64,000 nucleotides of DNA from NCBI RefSeq assembly GCF_003428645.1, contig NZ_QVQH01000019.1:22784-86783 (forward strand). The letters run 5' to 3'. Shown here piece by piece: positions 11,456 through 20,312 of the stretch; position 1 is the stretch's first letter; each line of letters starts with the position of its first letter. The notes under the pieces are model-generated. The model worked only from the letters and a program-made list of their open reading frames with translations. It was not told the origin of the DNA and did not search any database. A program made the position numbers and the translations under genes. Source of the DNA: Geodermatophilus marinus (GTDB lineage Bacteria > Actinomycetota > Actinomycetes > Mycobacteriales > Geodermatophilaceae).

Positions 11456-12342
11456 CAGTTCAGCCGCAGCTCGGCCGCGGCCCGCTCCTGGTCGCTGGCG
11501 TGCTTGAGCACCACGCCCAGCGTCGAGCGGACCGCCGCCTCGTCGAGGGTGTCCAGGCCCAGCTCCAGCAGCGTCTGCGCCCAGTCGAGGGTCTCCGAGA
11601 TCGACGGCGATTTCTTCAGCTCCAGGGCCCGCAGCGCCCGGATGGTGCGCACCAGCTGCTCGGCCAGGCCCGCGGCGAGGTCGGGCACCCGGGAGAGCAC
11701 GATCTCGCGCTCCCGCTCGGCCGAGGGGTAGTCCAGGGCCAGGTAGAGGCAGCGCCGCTTGAGCGCCTCGGACAGCTCGCGGGTGGCGTTCGAGGTGAGC
11801 ACCACCATGGGCCGCCGGGTCGCCGTCACCGTGCCCAGCTCGGGGATGGTGACCTGGAAGTCGCTGAGCACCTCCAGCAGCAGCCCCTCGACCTCGACGT
11901 CGGCCTTGTCGGTCTCGTCGACCAGCAGCACGGTCGGCTCGGTGCGCCGGATCGCGGTGAGCAGCGGCCGGGAGAGCAGGAACTCCTCGCCGAAGATGTC
12001 GTCGTGGACGGTGCCCCAGTCGGCGCCGTCGGTGCCCTGCGCGGCCTGGATGCGCAGCAGCTGCTTCTTGTAGTTCCACTCGTACAGCGCCCGGGCCTCG
12101 TCGAGGCCCTCGTAGCACTGCAGCCGGATCAGCTCCGAGCCGGTCGCCGCGGCCAGCGCCTTGGCCAGCTCGGTCTTGCCGGTGCCGGCCGGGCCCTCGA
12201 CCAGCAGCGGCTTGCCGAGCCGGTCGGCGAGGAAGACCGTGGTGGCGATCTGCCCGTCGGGCAGGTACCCGGCGGTGGACAGCCGCTTGCCGACGTCGGC
12301 GACCGAGGAGAACTGCGGGGACTGCGACGGGGGGCGGGGCAT
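11455..12342 (-). CDS. MoxR-family AAA+ ATPase
   Basis: The 295-aa protein has Walker A (VEGPAGTGKTELAKALA), Walker B (PTVLLVDETDKAD), sensor 1 (VVLTSNATRELSEALKRRC) and an arginine-rich lid, all typical of the MoxR/APE2220-like clade. ATG at 12342. It is translationally coupled to the VWA gene downstream; the pair is expected to act together on a client complex. The gene is co-oriented with proA, 67 nt upstream. Confidence 0.92.
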   Translation of the reverse strand: MPRPPSQSPQFSSVADVGKRLSTAGYLPDGQIATTVFLADRLGKPLLVEGPAGTGKTELAKALAAATGSELIRLQCYEGLDEARALYEWNYKKQLLRIQAAQGTDGADWGTVHDDIFGEEFLLSRPLLTAIRRTEPTVLLVDETDKADVEVEGLLLEVLSDFQVTIPELGTVTATRRPMVVLTSNATRELSEALKRRCLYLALDYPSAEREREIVLSRVPDLAAGLAEQLVRTIRALRALELKKSPSISETLDWAQTLLELGLDTLDEAAVRSTLGVVLKHASDQERAAAELRLN

Positions 12343-12409
12343 GCGGCTCCGATCGGGACGGCGGGGTGCGTCAGCGGCGGGTGCGCGCGGTGGCCGGGGC
12401 CGGCCGCGG

Positions 12410-13663
12410 TCAGCGCACGTGGCCGCTCCCCGTGACGACGTAGGTGGTGGAGGTCAGCTCCGGCAGGCCGAGCGGACCGCGGGCGTGCAGCTTCTGGGTG
12501 GAGATGCCGATCTCGGCGCCGAAACCGAACTCGCCGCCGTCGGTGAACCGGGTGGAGGCGTTCACCAGGACCGCGGCGGCGTCGACCCCGGCGGTGAACT
12601 CGGCGATCGCGCGGGCCGAGTCGGCCACGATCGCCTCGGAGTGCCCGCTCCCCCACCGCGCGATGTGGTCCAGCGCCTGCGGGAGGTCGTCGACGACCCG
12701 CACCGCCATGTCCATCGACAGGTACTCGGTGGCCCAGTCCTCGTCGGTCGCGGGGACGACGGCGTCGTGGGCGGCCCGCGCGGCGGCGTCCCCGTGCAGC
12801 GTGACCCCGGCGTCGACCAGGGCCGACAGCAGCCGCGGCAGGAACGGCGCGTCGCGGTGGACGAGCAGCGTCTCGGCGGAGTTGCAGACGCTCACCCGGT
12901 GCGTCTTGGCGTTGAGCACGATCGCCTCGGCCATCGCGGGGTCGGCCGAGGCGTCGACGTAGACGTGGCAGTTGCCCTCGCCGGTCTCGATCACCGGGAC
13001 CCGCGCCTCGCGCACCACCCGCTGGATGAGCGAGGCACCGCCGCGCGGGATGACCACGTCGACGAAGCCGCGGGCGCCGAGCAGCTCCCCGACCGAGGCG
13101 CGGTCGGCGGGCAGCAGCTCGATCGACCCGGCCGGCAGGCCGGCCTTCTCGGCCGCCTCGGTGAGGACGGCGACCAGCGCGCTGTTGGTGCGGAACGCCG
13201 ACGCCGACCCGCGCAGCAGCGCCGCGTTGCCGCTCTTGAGGCACAGCCCGGCGGCGTCGACGGTGACGTTGGGCCGGGCCTCGTAGACGATGCCGACCAC
13301 GCCGAGCGGCACCCGCACCTGGCGCAGCTGCAGGCCGTTGGGCAGCGTCGAGCCGCGGACGACGTCGCCGACCGGGTCGGGCAGCGCGACCAGCTGGCGC
13401 AGCGCGTCGGCCACCCCGGCGACGCGTCCGGCGTCCAGCCGGAGCCGGTCGAGGATCGCCGCCGGCGTGCCGTCGGCGGCCGCGGCCTCGACGTCCGCGG
13501 CGTTGGCGGCCAGCACCTCGTCGGCGCGCTCGACCAGCGCGTCGGCCATCGCCCGCAGCGCGGCGTCCTTGGTGTCGGTGGGCAGGGCGCGCAGCACCCG
13601 GGCGGCGGCGCGGGCACGCAGCGCGGCGGCCCCGATCAGCGGCAGGCCGGAGACGTCGGACAC
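12410..13663 (-). CDS. proA: Gamma-glutamyl phosphate reductase
   Basis: Second step of proline synthesis: reduces gamma-glutamyl phosphate to glutamate semialdehyde with NADPH. The 417-aa protein has the aldehyde-dehydrogenase fold: [39 protein letters not shown], and the catalytic Cys in [13 protein letters not shown]. The frame is open up to 13822, but the GTG at 13663 gives the normal length and avoids overlapping the divergent znuA region. Its pathway partner proB lies about 8 kb away (21660-22781). Confidence 0.95.
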   Translation of the reverse strand: MSDVSGLPLIGAAALRARAAARVLRALPTDTKDAALRAMADALVERADEVLAANAADVEAAAADGTPAAILDRLRLDAGRVAGVADALRQLVALPDPVGDVVRGSTLPNGLQLRQVRVPLGVVGIVYEARPNVTVDAAGLCLKSGNAALLRGSASAFRTNSALVAVLTEAAEKAGLPAGSIELLPADRASVGELLGARGFVDVVIPRGGASLIQRVVREARVPVIETGEGNCHVYVDASADPAMAEAIVLNAKTHRVSVCNSAETLLVHRDAPFLPRLLSALVDAGVTLHGDAAARAAHDAVVPATDEDWATEYLSMDMAVRVVDDLPQALDHIARWGSGHSEAIVADSARAIAEFTAGVDAAAVLVNASTRFTDGGEFGFGAEIGISTQKLHARGPLGLPELTSTTYVVTGSGHVR

Positions 13664-13723
13664 ACCGTGAGGGTACGCGCGGGCGCCCCCGGCGCCGGCC
13701 TCCACCCGCATCGCCAGCCGTGC

Positions 13724-13736
13724 GAGAATGATTCTC
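13724..13736. promoter_or_regulatory. Zur-type operator at the znuA start
   Basis: GAGAATGATTCTC is a perfect 6-1-6 palindrome (13724-13736) resembling actinobacterial Zur boxes (AT-rich core around AATGATT), and is strikingly AT-rich for its surroundings. It abuts the ATG at 13737 and lies upstream of an operon that ends with a Fur/Zur gene. Binding is inferred. Confidence 0.75.
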
Positions 13737-14690
13737 ATGAATGCGAGGACCAGGGCGATCGCGGTGGTGGCGGCGGCCGCCGCGCTGGCGGCGAGCGGGT
13801 GCGGGGCCTCCGACGGCGACACCGCGTCCGCCGGGGACGGCGGCCTGGACGTGGTGGCCGGCTTCTATCCCCTGGAGTGGGCGGCGGAGCGGGTCGGGGG
13901 CGACCGGGTCGAGGTCACCTCCCTGACGCCGCCGGGAGCCGAGGCGCACGACCTGGAGCTCACCCCGCAGGACGTCGGCGCGGTCAGCGACGCCGACCTC
14001 GTCGTCCACCTCGAGGGGTTCCAGGCCGCGGTGGACGAGGCGGCGCGGTCGGAGGCCTCCGGCACCGCGTGGGACGCCGGCCGGGCCGCCGACCTCTCGC
14101 TGACCGCCGCGGCCCACGAGCACGAGGGCGAGGAGGAGCACGCCGAGGGCGAGCACGCCGGTGAGGAGGTCGCCGACCCGCACTTCTGGCTGGACCCGAC
14201 CCGGCTGGCCGACGTCGGCGACGCCCTGGCCGACCGGCTCGCCGAGCTCGACCCCGACGGCGCCGAGGCCTACGAGGAGAACGCCGCCGCGCTGCGCGCC
14301 GACCTGGAGGCGCTGGACGCCGACATGCAGGAGGGCCTCGGCGGCTGCACGGTGGACACCCTGGTCACCTCCCACGAGGCCTTCGGCTACCTCGCGGACC
14401 GCTACGGTCTCGAGGTGGTCGGCATCAGCGGGCTGAGCCCGAGCCAGGAGCCGAGCCCGGCCCAGCTGGCCGAGATCACCGAGCTGGTGCAGGAGCGCGG
14501 GGTGACCACCGTGTACACCGAGACCCTCGTCGACCCGGCGGTCGCCGAGACGGTCGCGGCGGAGGCCGGCGCCCGGACCGCCGTCCTGGACCCGCTGGAG
14601 GGGCTGACCGACGAGTCGGCCGGGGAGGACTACCTCGAGGTCATGCGCGCCAACCTCGCCACGCTGCAGGAGGGCCAGTCCTGCTCGTGA
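13737..14690 (+). CDS. znuA: Zinc ABC transporter substrate-binding lipoprotein
   Basis: Cluster A-I metal-binding protein that captures zinc outside the cell. [10 protein letters not shown] and a hydrophobic stretch end in a lipobox with Cys (LAASGCG) near residue 21. Metal ligands expected of the family are visible: the His of [26 protein letters not shown] and ETLVDP. A His/Glu-rich loop ([18 protein letters not shown]) precedes DPHFW, as in zinc-specific members. The ATG at 13737 is preferred over the in-frame ATG at 13728, which lies inside the Zur palindrome. About 317 aa; its stop overlaps znuC by 4 nt. Confidence 0.93.
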   Translation: MNARTRAIAVVAAAAALAASGCGASDGDTASAGDGGLDVVAGFYPLEWAAERVGGDRVEVTSLTPPGAEAHDLELTPQDVGAVSDADLVVHLEGFQAAVDEAARSEASGTAWDAGRAADLSLTAAAHEHEGEEEHAEGEHAGEEVADPHFWLDPTRLADVGDALADRLAELDPDGAEAYEENAAALRADLEALDADMQEGLGGCTVDTLVTSHEAFGYLADRYGLEVVGISGLSPSQEPSPAQLAEITELVQERGVTTVYTETLVDPAVAETVAAEAGARTAVLDPLEGLTDESAGEDYLEVMRANLATLQEGQSCS

Positions 14691-15493
14691 GCACCGCTCC
14701 CCGCCCGGAGCCGGGCCGCGACGGCGTCGCGGTCCGGCTCCGCGACGCGACCATCGGGTACGGCGACGTGCCGATCGTGTGCGGTGCCGACCTGACCGTG
14801 CGGCACGGCGAGGCCGTGGCCGTCCTGGGCTCCAACGGCTCGGGCAAGACGACGCTGGCCCGCGGGCTGCTCGGCCTGGCCACCGTGCTGGACGGGGCGG
14901 TGGAGGTGCTCGGCGCGCCGGTCGGCCGGCTGCGCGAGCGCGACCGGGTGGGCTACGTGCCGCAGCGGCACACCGTCAGCGGCGCGGTGCCGGCGACGGT
15001 GCGCGAGGTGGTCAGCGTGGGCCGCCTGCCCCGACTGGGGCTGGTCCGGCGGCTGGGCCGGGCCGACCGGGCCGCGGTGGCCGAGGCGGTCGCCGCCGTC
15101 GGCCTGGCCGACCGGATCTCCGACCCGGTGGCCTCCCTCTCGGGCGGGCAGCAGCGCCGGGTGCTCGTGGCCCGCGCCCTGGCCGCGCAGCCGGACCTGC
15201 TGATCATGGACGAGCCCACCGCCGGGGTGGACGCCGCCAGCCAGGAGGCGCTGGCCGGGGTGCTCGCCGGCGTGTCCGCCGCGGGGACGACGCTGCTCGT
15301 CGTCACCCACGAGAGCGGCCCGCTCGCCGGGGTGCTCACCCGCGCCGTGGTCGTCGACCACGGGCGGATCGACTACGACGGCCCCCTGGCAGAGGCGGGA
15401 CCGCCCGGTGGCGACTGCCACCACCCCGCGGAGGACGCCCCCACCGGGTACCGGGTCGACCAGCTGCGGGTGACGACGGACGGGGGGCTGTGA
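14687..15493 (+). CDS. znuC: Zinc ABC transporter ATP-binding protein
   Basis: Cytoplasmic ATPase powering zinc import. The 268-aa protein carries Walker A (VLGSNGSGKTTLARGL), the Q-loop (VGYVPQRH), the signature SLSGGQQRRVLVARAL, Walker B (LLIMDEPTAGVD) and the H-loop (LLVVTHES). The GTG at 14687 overlaps the znuA stop (GTGA), and znuB follows after one base, so the three subunits are coupled. Confidence 0.94.
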   Translation: MSTAPRPEPGRDGVAVRLRDATIGYGDVPIVCGADLTVRHGEAVAVLGSNGSGKTTLARGLLGLATVLDGAVEVLGAPVGRLRERDRVGYVPQRHTVSGAVPATVREVVSVGRLPRLGLVRRLGRADRAAVAEAVAAVGLADRISDPVASLSGGQQRRVLVARALAAQPDLLIMDEPTAGVDAASQEALAGVLAGVSAAGTTLLVVTHESGPLAGVLTRAVVVDHGRIDYDGPLAEAGPPGGDCHHPAEDAPTGYRVDQLRVTTDGGL

Positions 15494-15494
15494 C

Positions 15495-16505
15495 ATGGAG
15501 CTGCTCGAGTACGGCTTCATGCAGCGGGCGCTGCTCGCCTCGCTGATGGTGGGCCTGGTGGCCCCGGCGGTCGGCGTCTTCCTGGTGCAGCGCCGGCTCT
15601 CGCTGCTCGGCGACGGCCTGGGCCACGTCGCCCTCACCGGCGTCGCGGTGGGCGTGCTCACCGCCACGGCGCCGGTCGGGACCGCGCTGGTGGCCGCCGT
15701 CCTCGGCGCGGTCCTCATCGAGCTGATCCGCGCCCGCGGCCGCACCAGCGGGGACGTCGCCCTCGCCGTCCTCTTCTACGGCGGGATCGCCGGCGGCGTC
15801 GTCCTGCTCAGCCTCGCGCCCGAGGGGCGGGCGACCAACCTCGACGCCTACCTCTTCGGCGCGATCACCACCACCAGCACCGCCGACGTCGCCGTCTTCG
15901 CCGTCATCGCCGCCGTCGTGGTCACGGTCGTCTGGCTGCTCGGGCAGCGGCTGTACGCGGTCAGCGACGACGAGGAGTACGCCCGCGCCGTCGGGCTGCC
16001 GGTGCTCCCGCTCAACGTCGTGCTGGCCGCGCTCGTCGCCTCCACCGTGGTGCTCTCCATGCGGGTGGTCGGCCTGCTGCTCATCAGCGCCCTGATGATC
16101 CTGCCGAGCGCGGTGGCCCAGCTGCTCGGCCGCAGCTTCCGGCAGACGCTCCTGCTCGCCTGCGGCATCGGCCTCGTCGTGAGCGTCTCGGGCACCAGCG
16201 CCTCGTACTACGCCGGCACCCCGTCGGGCGGCACCATCGTGCTGCTGGCCATCGCCGTCTTCCTGGTGGTCTCCGCGACCGTGGCCGCGCGGGAGACGAC
16301 GGCCCGCCGCCGGCACCGGCGTAGGGTCGAGGTCCACGCGGCCCACCCGCACGAGCACGGTGCCGGGTGCGGGCACCCGGCGGTCCCGCACGGCGACCAC
16401 GTGGACTACGACCACGACGGGCACCTGCACGCCCCGCACCGGACCGGCGCGGGGGTGCACTACGACGAGCACGGCGCGCACGCCGGGCAGGGAGGACGAC
16501 CGTGA
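15495..16505 (+). CDS. znuB: Zinc ABC transporter permease with histidine-rich tail
   Basis: ABC-3 family permease. The first about 275 residues form 8-9 hydrophobic helices (MQRALLASLMVGLVAPAVGV, SLLGDGLGHVALTGVAVG, VVGLLLISALMILPSAVA). ATG at 15495. The last about 60 residues are an unusual cytoplasmic tail with about 15 histidines plus Asp and Tyr (HPHEHGAGCGHP, PHGDHVDYDHDGHLHAPH), which could bind zinc; such tails are commoner on cation-diffusion facilitators than on ZnuB. The GTGA overlap with zur downstream places regulator and transporter in one operon. Confidence 0.93.
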   Translation: MELLEYGFMQRALLASLMVGLVAPAVGVFLVQRRLSLLGDGLGHVALTGVAVGVLTATAPVGTALVAAVLGAVLIELIRARGRTSGDVALAVLFYGGIAGGVVLLSLAPEGRATNLDAYLFGAITTTSTADVAVFAVIAAVVVTVVWLLGQRLYAVSDDEEYARAVGLPVLPLNVVLAALVASTVVLSMRVVGLLLISALMILPSAVAQLLGRSFRQTLLLACGIGLVVSVSGTSASYYAGTPSGGTIVLLAIAVFLVVSATVAARETTARRRHRRRVEVHAAHPHEHGAGCGHPAVPHGDHVDYDHDGHLHAPHRTGAGVHYDEHGAHAGQGGRP

Positions 16506-16909
16506 GCACGCCGGCACCGGAGACCCCCCGCCGGCAGACGCGCCAGCGCAGCGCGGTGCTCGCCCTCCTGGACGACCTCGACGACTTCCGCACCGCCCAG
16601 GAGCTGCACACCCTGCTGCGCGAGCGCGGGGACGCCGTCGGCCTCGCGACGGTGTACCGGTCGTTGCAGGCGCTGGTCGACGACGGGCTCGTCGACGTCC
16701 TGCGCACCGACGGGGAGGCGGCCTACCGGCGCTGCTCGGCCGCCCACCACCACCACCTGGTCTGCCGCGGGTGCGGGCGCACCGTCGAGGTCGCCGATCC
16801 CCCCGTCGAGCGCTGGGCCGCCCGGGTCGCCGCCGAGCACGGCTTCGCCGACGTGCAGCACCAGCTCGAGGTCTTCGGCACCTGCGCCGACTGCGTCGCC
16901 GCGCGCTGA
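16502..16909 (+). CDS. zur: Fur-family zinc uptake regulator
   Basis: The 135-aa protein has the Fur winged helix (RQTRQRSAVLALLDDLDDF, GLATVYRSLQALVDDGLVDV) and metal sites: a His cluster in AAHHHHLVCRGCGRTVEV (one structural CxxC) and CADC at the C-terminus. GTG at 16502 overlaps the znuB stop. Co-transcription with znuACB and the palindrome at 13724-13736 support autoregulated zinc repression, so Zur is the best reading rather than Fur or Mur. Confidence 0.92.
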   Translation: MSTPAPETPRRQTRQRSAVLALLDDLDDFRTAQELHTLLRERGDAVGLATVYRSLQALVDDGLVDVLRTDGEAAYRRCSAAHHHHLVCRGCGRTVEVADPPVERWAARVAAEHGFADVQHQLEVFGTCADCVAAR

Positions 16910-16916
16910 GCCGCCG

Positions 16917-17354
16917 TCAGCGCCAGGGGTCGGTGACCTCCCGCAGCCGGGTCAGGATCGCCCGCAACCGGGCGGCGTCCTCCTCGCCGAGGTGGGCGGT
17001 CCACTCCGCCTCCACCGCGACCTCCACCCGGCGGGCCACCGCGAGGGCGGCCTCCCCCCGCTCGGCCAACCGCACCAGCCGGGCGCGGGCGTCGGTGGGG
17101 TCGGGCACCCGCCGCACGTACCCGGTCCGCTCCAGCTGGTCGACCAGGTGCCCGGCGGTCTGCTTGGTGACCAGCGCCTGGGCGGCGAGGTCGGTCAGGC
17201 GGGTGCCGTCGGGGCCGACGCGCGCAGCGATCCGGCCCTGGGCGGGCGTGAGGTCGTCGAACCCGGCCGCGGCGAGGCCGGCCAGGACCCGGGCCTCCAT
17301 CGCCCGGTGCGGGTAGAAGCACAGCAGGCCGAGGTTCTGGTGCGTGTCGGCCAC
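16917..17354 (-). CDS. MarR-family transcriptional regulator
   Basis: The 145-aa protein MADTHQNLGLL has a winged helix (LTDLAAQALVTKQTAGHLVD as recognition region, GYVRRVPDPTDARARLVRLA as wing), typical of MarR dimers. GTG at 17354 follows AAGGGGGA. It is divergent from the maleylpyruvate-isomerase-like gene; the 66-nt gap holds two palindromes, so it probably regulates itself and that neighbour. The ligand is unknown. Confidence 0.9.
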   Translation of the reverse strand: MADTHQNLGLLCFYPHRAMEARVLAGLAAAGFDDLTPAQGRIAARVGPDGTRLTDLAAQALVTKQTAGHLVDQLERTGYVRRVPDPTDARARLVRLAERGEAALAVARRVEVAVEAEWTAHLGEEDAARLRAILTRLREVTDPWR

Positions 17355-17369
17355 GATCCCCCTTGACGG

Positions 17370-17405
17370 TCAGACGATCTGACGAGATGGTACGAGCATC
17401 GTACC
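17370..17405. promoter_or_regulatory. Two palindromes between divergent genes (MarR operator candidates)
   Basis: TCAGA-cga-TCTGA (17370-17382) and GGTACGA-gca-TCGTACC (17389-17405) are perfect inverted repeats with 3-nt centres. They are placed where a MarR dimer could control both divergent genes. The structure is seen; the function is inferred. Confidence 0.55.
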
Positions 17406-17420
17406 AATCGAGGAGATGCC

Positions 17421-17957
17421 ATGGACGTCGACGAGGTCTGGCGGGCCATCGACACCGAGCGGGCAGCCCTGGCCGAGCTGTTCTGCGACCTGTCCCCCGA
17501 GGAGTGGGCGACCCCGTCCCTGTGCGCGGGGTGGCGGGTGGGCGACGTCGCCGTCCACCTCACCCAGGCGCACATGGGCCTCGGGAAGGCCCTCGTCGCC
17601 GCCGTCCGCGCGCGAGGGGACTTCGACCGGATGATCCGGGACTCGGCGCTGCGCGCCGGCCCGCTGCCACCCGCGGAGTGCGCCCGGCGGCTGCGGGCCA
17701 TGGTCGGCTCCCGGCGCACCGCGCCCTTCATCACCCCGATGGAGCCGCTCACCGACGTCCTGGTGCACGGCCAGGACGTCGCCGTCCCGCTGGGCCGGGA
17801 CCACCCCGTGCCGGCGGCGGCCGCGGCCGCGGCCGCGACGCGGGTGTGGGGGACGGACTTCCCGTTCCACGCGCGGCGCCGGCTGGCCGGGCTGCGGCTG
17901 GTCGCCACCGACGCCGACTGGGCCGTCGGCTCGGGCGCCCCGGTGGAGGGCCGGTGA
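17421..17957 (+). CDS. Maleylpyruvate isomerase/DinB-like protein, C-terminus frameshifted
   Basis: Thiol-dependent enzyme of the DinB/MDMPI fold (TIGR03083-like). It starts MDVDEVWRAIDTERAALAEL after a GAGGAG site, and carries AGWRVGDVAVHLTQAH (a metal-site His) and PLTDVLVHGQDVAVPLG (another His). The frame ends at VEGR after 178 aa, but the conserved C-terminal segment ALLLLLTGRDAVLDRL continues in the next frame to a stop at 18071-18073. Adding one base in the GGCCGG run near 17950 rejoins them. So this is either a frameshifted gene (17421-18073) or a sequence error. Confidence 0.75.
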   Translation: MDVDEVWRAIDTERAALAELFCDLSPEEWATPSLCAGWRVGDVAVHLTQAHMGLGKALVAAVRARGDFDRMIRDSALRAGPLPPAECARRLRAMVGSRRTAPFITPMEPLTDVLVHGQDVAVPLGRDHPVPAAAAAAAATRVWGTDFPFHARRRLAGLRLVATDADWAVGSGAPVEGR

Positions 17958-18069
17958 CCGCGCTCCTGCTGCTCCTCACCGGCCGGGACGCCGTGCTCGA
18001 CCGGCTCTCCGGCGAGGGGGCGGCCCGCCTGTCCGCGCGCCGGCACGGCGACGCGCTCGGGAGCTCCCG

Positions 18070-18375
18070 GTGACCTGGGGCCTCGTCGTCGACGTCCCGG
18101 CACCGGTGGAGGTCTACGACGCCGTGCACGCCGAACTGCTCCGTCGGACCGGCGGGGCGGTCGACGGCCTGCTCGTGCACCTCGCCCGCGCGATCGACGG
18201 GGGCTTCCAGGTGGTCGAGGTGTGGGAGTCGCGGCAGGCCCACGACCGCTACGAGGCCGAGGTGGTCGGCCCGGTGCTCGCCGAGGTCGGGGCGCAGGCC
18301 CCGACCGGCCCCCCGCCGGGGACGGAGTTCCAGGTCCGCGGCCTGGTGCTGCCCGGCTCGGGGCTGGCCCGCTGA
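18070..18375 (+). CDS. Small hypothetical protein, possibly ABM-type alpha/beta barrel
   Basis: The 101-aa protein (M)TWGLVVDVPAPVEVYDAVHA includes GGFQVVEVWESRQAHDRYEA, a pattern seen in dimeric alpha/beta-barrel proteins such as antibiotic-biosynthesis-monooxygenase-like enzymes; that is only a guess. GTG at 18070 overlaps by 4 nt the stop of the frame-restored isomerase-like gene, which supports both that gene's true end and this gene's coupling to it. Confidence 0.6.
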   Translation: MTWGLVVDVPAPVEVYDAVHAELLRRTGGAVDGLLVHLARAIDGGFQVVEVWESRQAHDRYEAEVVGPVLAEVGAQAPTGPPPGTEFQVRGLVLPGSGLAR

Positions 18376-18400
18376 CCGCGCCGGTGCCGGCCCGCCCGGA

Positions 18401-19576
18401 TCAGACGAAGGCGCCGTGCCCGGTGATCGACCGGCCGACGATCAGCGTGTTGATCTCCCGGGTGCCCTCGTAGGAGTAGAGCGCCTCGGCGTCGGCGAAG
18501 TACCGGATCACGTCGTTGTCCAGGACGATGCCGTTGCCGCCGAGGACCTCCCGGGCCATGGCGACGGTCTCCCGGCCGCGGGTGGTCACGTAGCTCTTGG
18601 CCAGCGCCGCCTGGTCGTCGCGCAGGTCACCGGCCTCCTGCAGCTGGGCGACGCGGACCACCATGCCCAGCGACGCGGTGACGTTGCCGAGCATGCGCGC
18701 CAGCAGGTCCTGGACGAGCTGGAAGGACGCGATCGGCCGGCCGAACTGCTCGCGCTCGCCGGCGTACCGCAGCGCCGCCTCGTAGGCCCCCATCTGGCAG
18801 CCCACCCCGGACCACGCGACCCCCCCGCGGGTCACCTTGAGCACCTTGTTGACGTCCCGGAAGGTGTTGCCGCCCTCGAGCTTGTTCTCCGCCGGGATCC
18901 GGCAGCCGGTGAACGTCAGGTCGGCGTTCTGCACGGTGCGCAGCGAGAACTTGTCCTCGATCTTGGTGGCGGTGAAGCCGGGCGAGCCCTTGTCGACGAC
19001 GAAGGTCTTGACCTGGTCGTCGGCGACGTCGCGGGCGAACACGACGACGTGGTCGGCGAAGGTGCCGTTGCCGATCCACCGCTTGGCCCCGTCGAGCACC
19101 CACTCGTCACCCTCGCGCCGCGCGGTGGTGCGCAGGCCTCGGGCGACGTCGGAGCCCCCCTCGGGCTCGGTGAGCGCGAACGCGCCGACGGCTTCCAGGC
19201 GCATCATCGCCGGGATCCAGCGCTGCCGCTGCTCCGCCGAGCCCAGGATCATGATCGAGCCCATCGCCAGGCCGTTGTGCACCCCCAGGAAGGTCGCCAT
19301 CGACGGGTCGACCCGGGAGAGCTCGAGGGCCTGGAAGCCGTTGTAGAGCCGGGAGGTCGCCGGCCGGCCGTCCCACTCGTAGCCCCGGCCGACCGCGCCC
19401 ACCTCGGCGAACCGCGGGATCAGGTCCATGGGGAACTCGGCGGCCGCCCAGGCCGCGTTCACCCGGGGACGGACCTCGGTCTCCAGGAAGTCCCGCAGCG
19501 CCCGCAGTTCCTTGCACTCGTGCTCGGGCAGCAGCGACTCGTAGCCGAAGAAGTCCCCGGTCAGCAGATCGGACAT
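18401..19576 (-). CDS. Acyl-CoA dehydrogenase (glutaryl-CoA dehydrogenase-like)
   Basis: FAD-dependent alpha,beta-dehydrogenation of an acyl-CoA. The 391-aa protein has the FAD-binding segments AFALTEPEGGSDVARGLRTT and WIGNGTFADHVVVFAR, the middle beta domain, and a C-terminal helical domain with REQFGRPIASFQLVQ and YSYEGTREINTLIVGRSITG. The Glu of YEGT sits at the catalytic-base position of the GCDH/short-chain group, and the late Arg agrees with glutaryl-CoA dehydrogenases. ATG at 19576. No pathway partner is adjacent, so the substrate is uncertain. Confidence 0.9.
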   Translation of the reverse strand: MSDLLTGDFFGYESLLPEHECKELRALRDFLETEVRPRVNAAWAAAEFPMDLIPRFAEVGAVGRGYEWDGRPATSRLYNGFQALELSRVDPSMATFLGVHNGLAMGSIMILGSAEQRQRWIPAMMRLEAVGAFALTEPEGGSDVARGLRTTARREGDEWVLDGAKRWIGNGTFADHVVVFARDVADDQVKTFVVDKGSPGFTATKIEDKFSLRTVQNADLTFTGCRIPAENKLEGGNTFRDVNKVLKVTRGGVAWSGVGCQMGAYEAALRYAGEREQFGRPIASFQLVQDLLARMLGNVTASLGMVVRVAQLQEAGDLRDDQAALAKSYVTTRGRETVAMAREVLGGNGIVLDNDVIRYFADAEALYSYEGTREINTLIVGRSITGHGAFV

Positions 19577-19679
19577 GCGTCCACCCCTCGTGACGTCGTC
19601 GTCCCGGAGTGGCTACCCGCCGGTAGCCGGATCACGCGCCCGGGCTGCGCGCAACCGGTCACCCCTGCCCGCAGCGGGC

Positions 19680-20078
19680 TCACCACACCGTGCGGATCGC
19701 CGGGAACCCCAGGAGCGCAGCGTCGCTGGTCACGACGGGCAGGGACTCCAGCACCGCCTGGGCGACGATCACCCGGTCGAACGGGTCACGGTGGGCCCAC
19801 TGCAGGCTGCCGGCGGTGAGCGCGTGGGCCCCGGTGATGGGGAGCTCCTCCGCGCGGAGCCTGGCGAGGTGCTCCCGGTACCCGTCCACCACGGCGGCCG
19901 CGCCCTGCAGCTTGCCGAGCCGGTGCTTCGTGGCGAGCTCCCAGGCACTGGCCGCGGACACGTACACGGTGGTCCCCGGCGCCCGGAGGGAGTCGAGGGT
20001 CGCCGCCGGGATGCGTCGTGGCTCCAGCAGGACCCACAGCAGGGCGTGGGTGTCGAGGAGGAGCGAGCTCACTCCCAC
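19680..20078 (-). CDS. vapC: VapC-type PIN-domain toxin
   Basis: Ribonuclease toxin. PIN-domain acidic residues are present: LLLDTHALLWVLLE (first Asp), SAASAWELATKHRLGKL (Glu), WAHRDPFDRVIVAQAV (Asp pair) and VVTSDAALLGF. About 132 aa, as expected. It starts at the GTG at 20078 (or a second GTG 6 nt later), inside the last codons of the antitoxin, so the two overlap. It lies between a dehydrogenase gene and a PEP-mutase-like gene with no other mobile genes nearby. Confidence 0.9.
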   Translation of the reverse strand: MGVSSLLLDTHALLWVLLEPRRIPAATLDSLRAPGTTVYVSAASAWELATKHRLGKLQGAAAVVDGYREHLARLRAEELPITGAHALTAGSLQWAHRDPFDRVIVAQAVLESLPVVTSDAALLGFPAIRTVW

Positions 20079-20290
20079 CGGGCCAGTTCGTCCTCCGGCA
20101 GCGGCTCGAAGAAGGACTCGGGGACGGAGCCCACCACGAAGCCGACCGGCCGGGGTGCGGGTTCGTCGACCGGCACGAGCCGCACCACCGGGCGGCCGCC
20201 GCGCGCGATGACGACCTCCTCGCCGCGCTCGGCGGCCGCGAGCAGCTGGGACAGCCGCGTCTTGGCCTCCTGCACGTTGACGTACGTCAC
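20069..20290 (-). CDS. vapB: VapB/Phd-type antitoxin
   Basis: The 73-aa protein starts (M)TYVNVQEAKTRLSQLLAAAE, the classic Phd/YefM N-terminal DNA-binding fold (VNVQEAKTRLSQLL then GEEVVIARGGRPVVRLVP), with a C-terminal acidic tail FFEPLPEDELARWE that should wrap the toxin. GTG at 20290. It overlaps vapC and should repress the operon, possibly via the repeats just upstream. Confidence 0.9.
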   Translation of the reverse strand: MTYVNVQEAKTRLSQLLAAAERGEEVVIARGGRPVVRLVPVDEPAPRPVGFVVGSVPESFFEPLPEDELARWE

Positions 20291-20312
20291 GGGTCGACGG
20301 TAGGGCAGGTCA

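Noticed and set aside
13728..13736. Upstream ATG (13728) as znuA start
   Set aside because: It lies inside the Zur palindrome and adds three residues before a normal signal peptide, without a ribosome-binding site.
13664..13822. Longer proA N-terminus
   Set aside because: It overlaps the divergent Zur box and znuA start; the GTG at 13663 gives the family's normal length.
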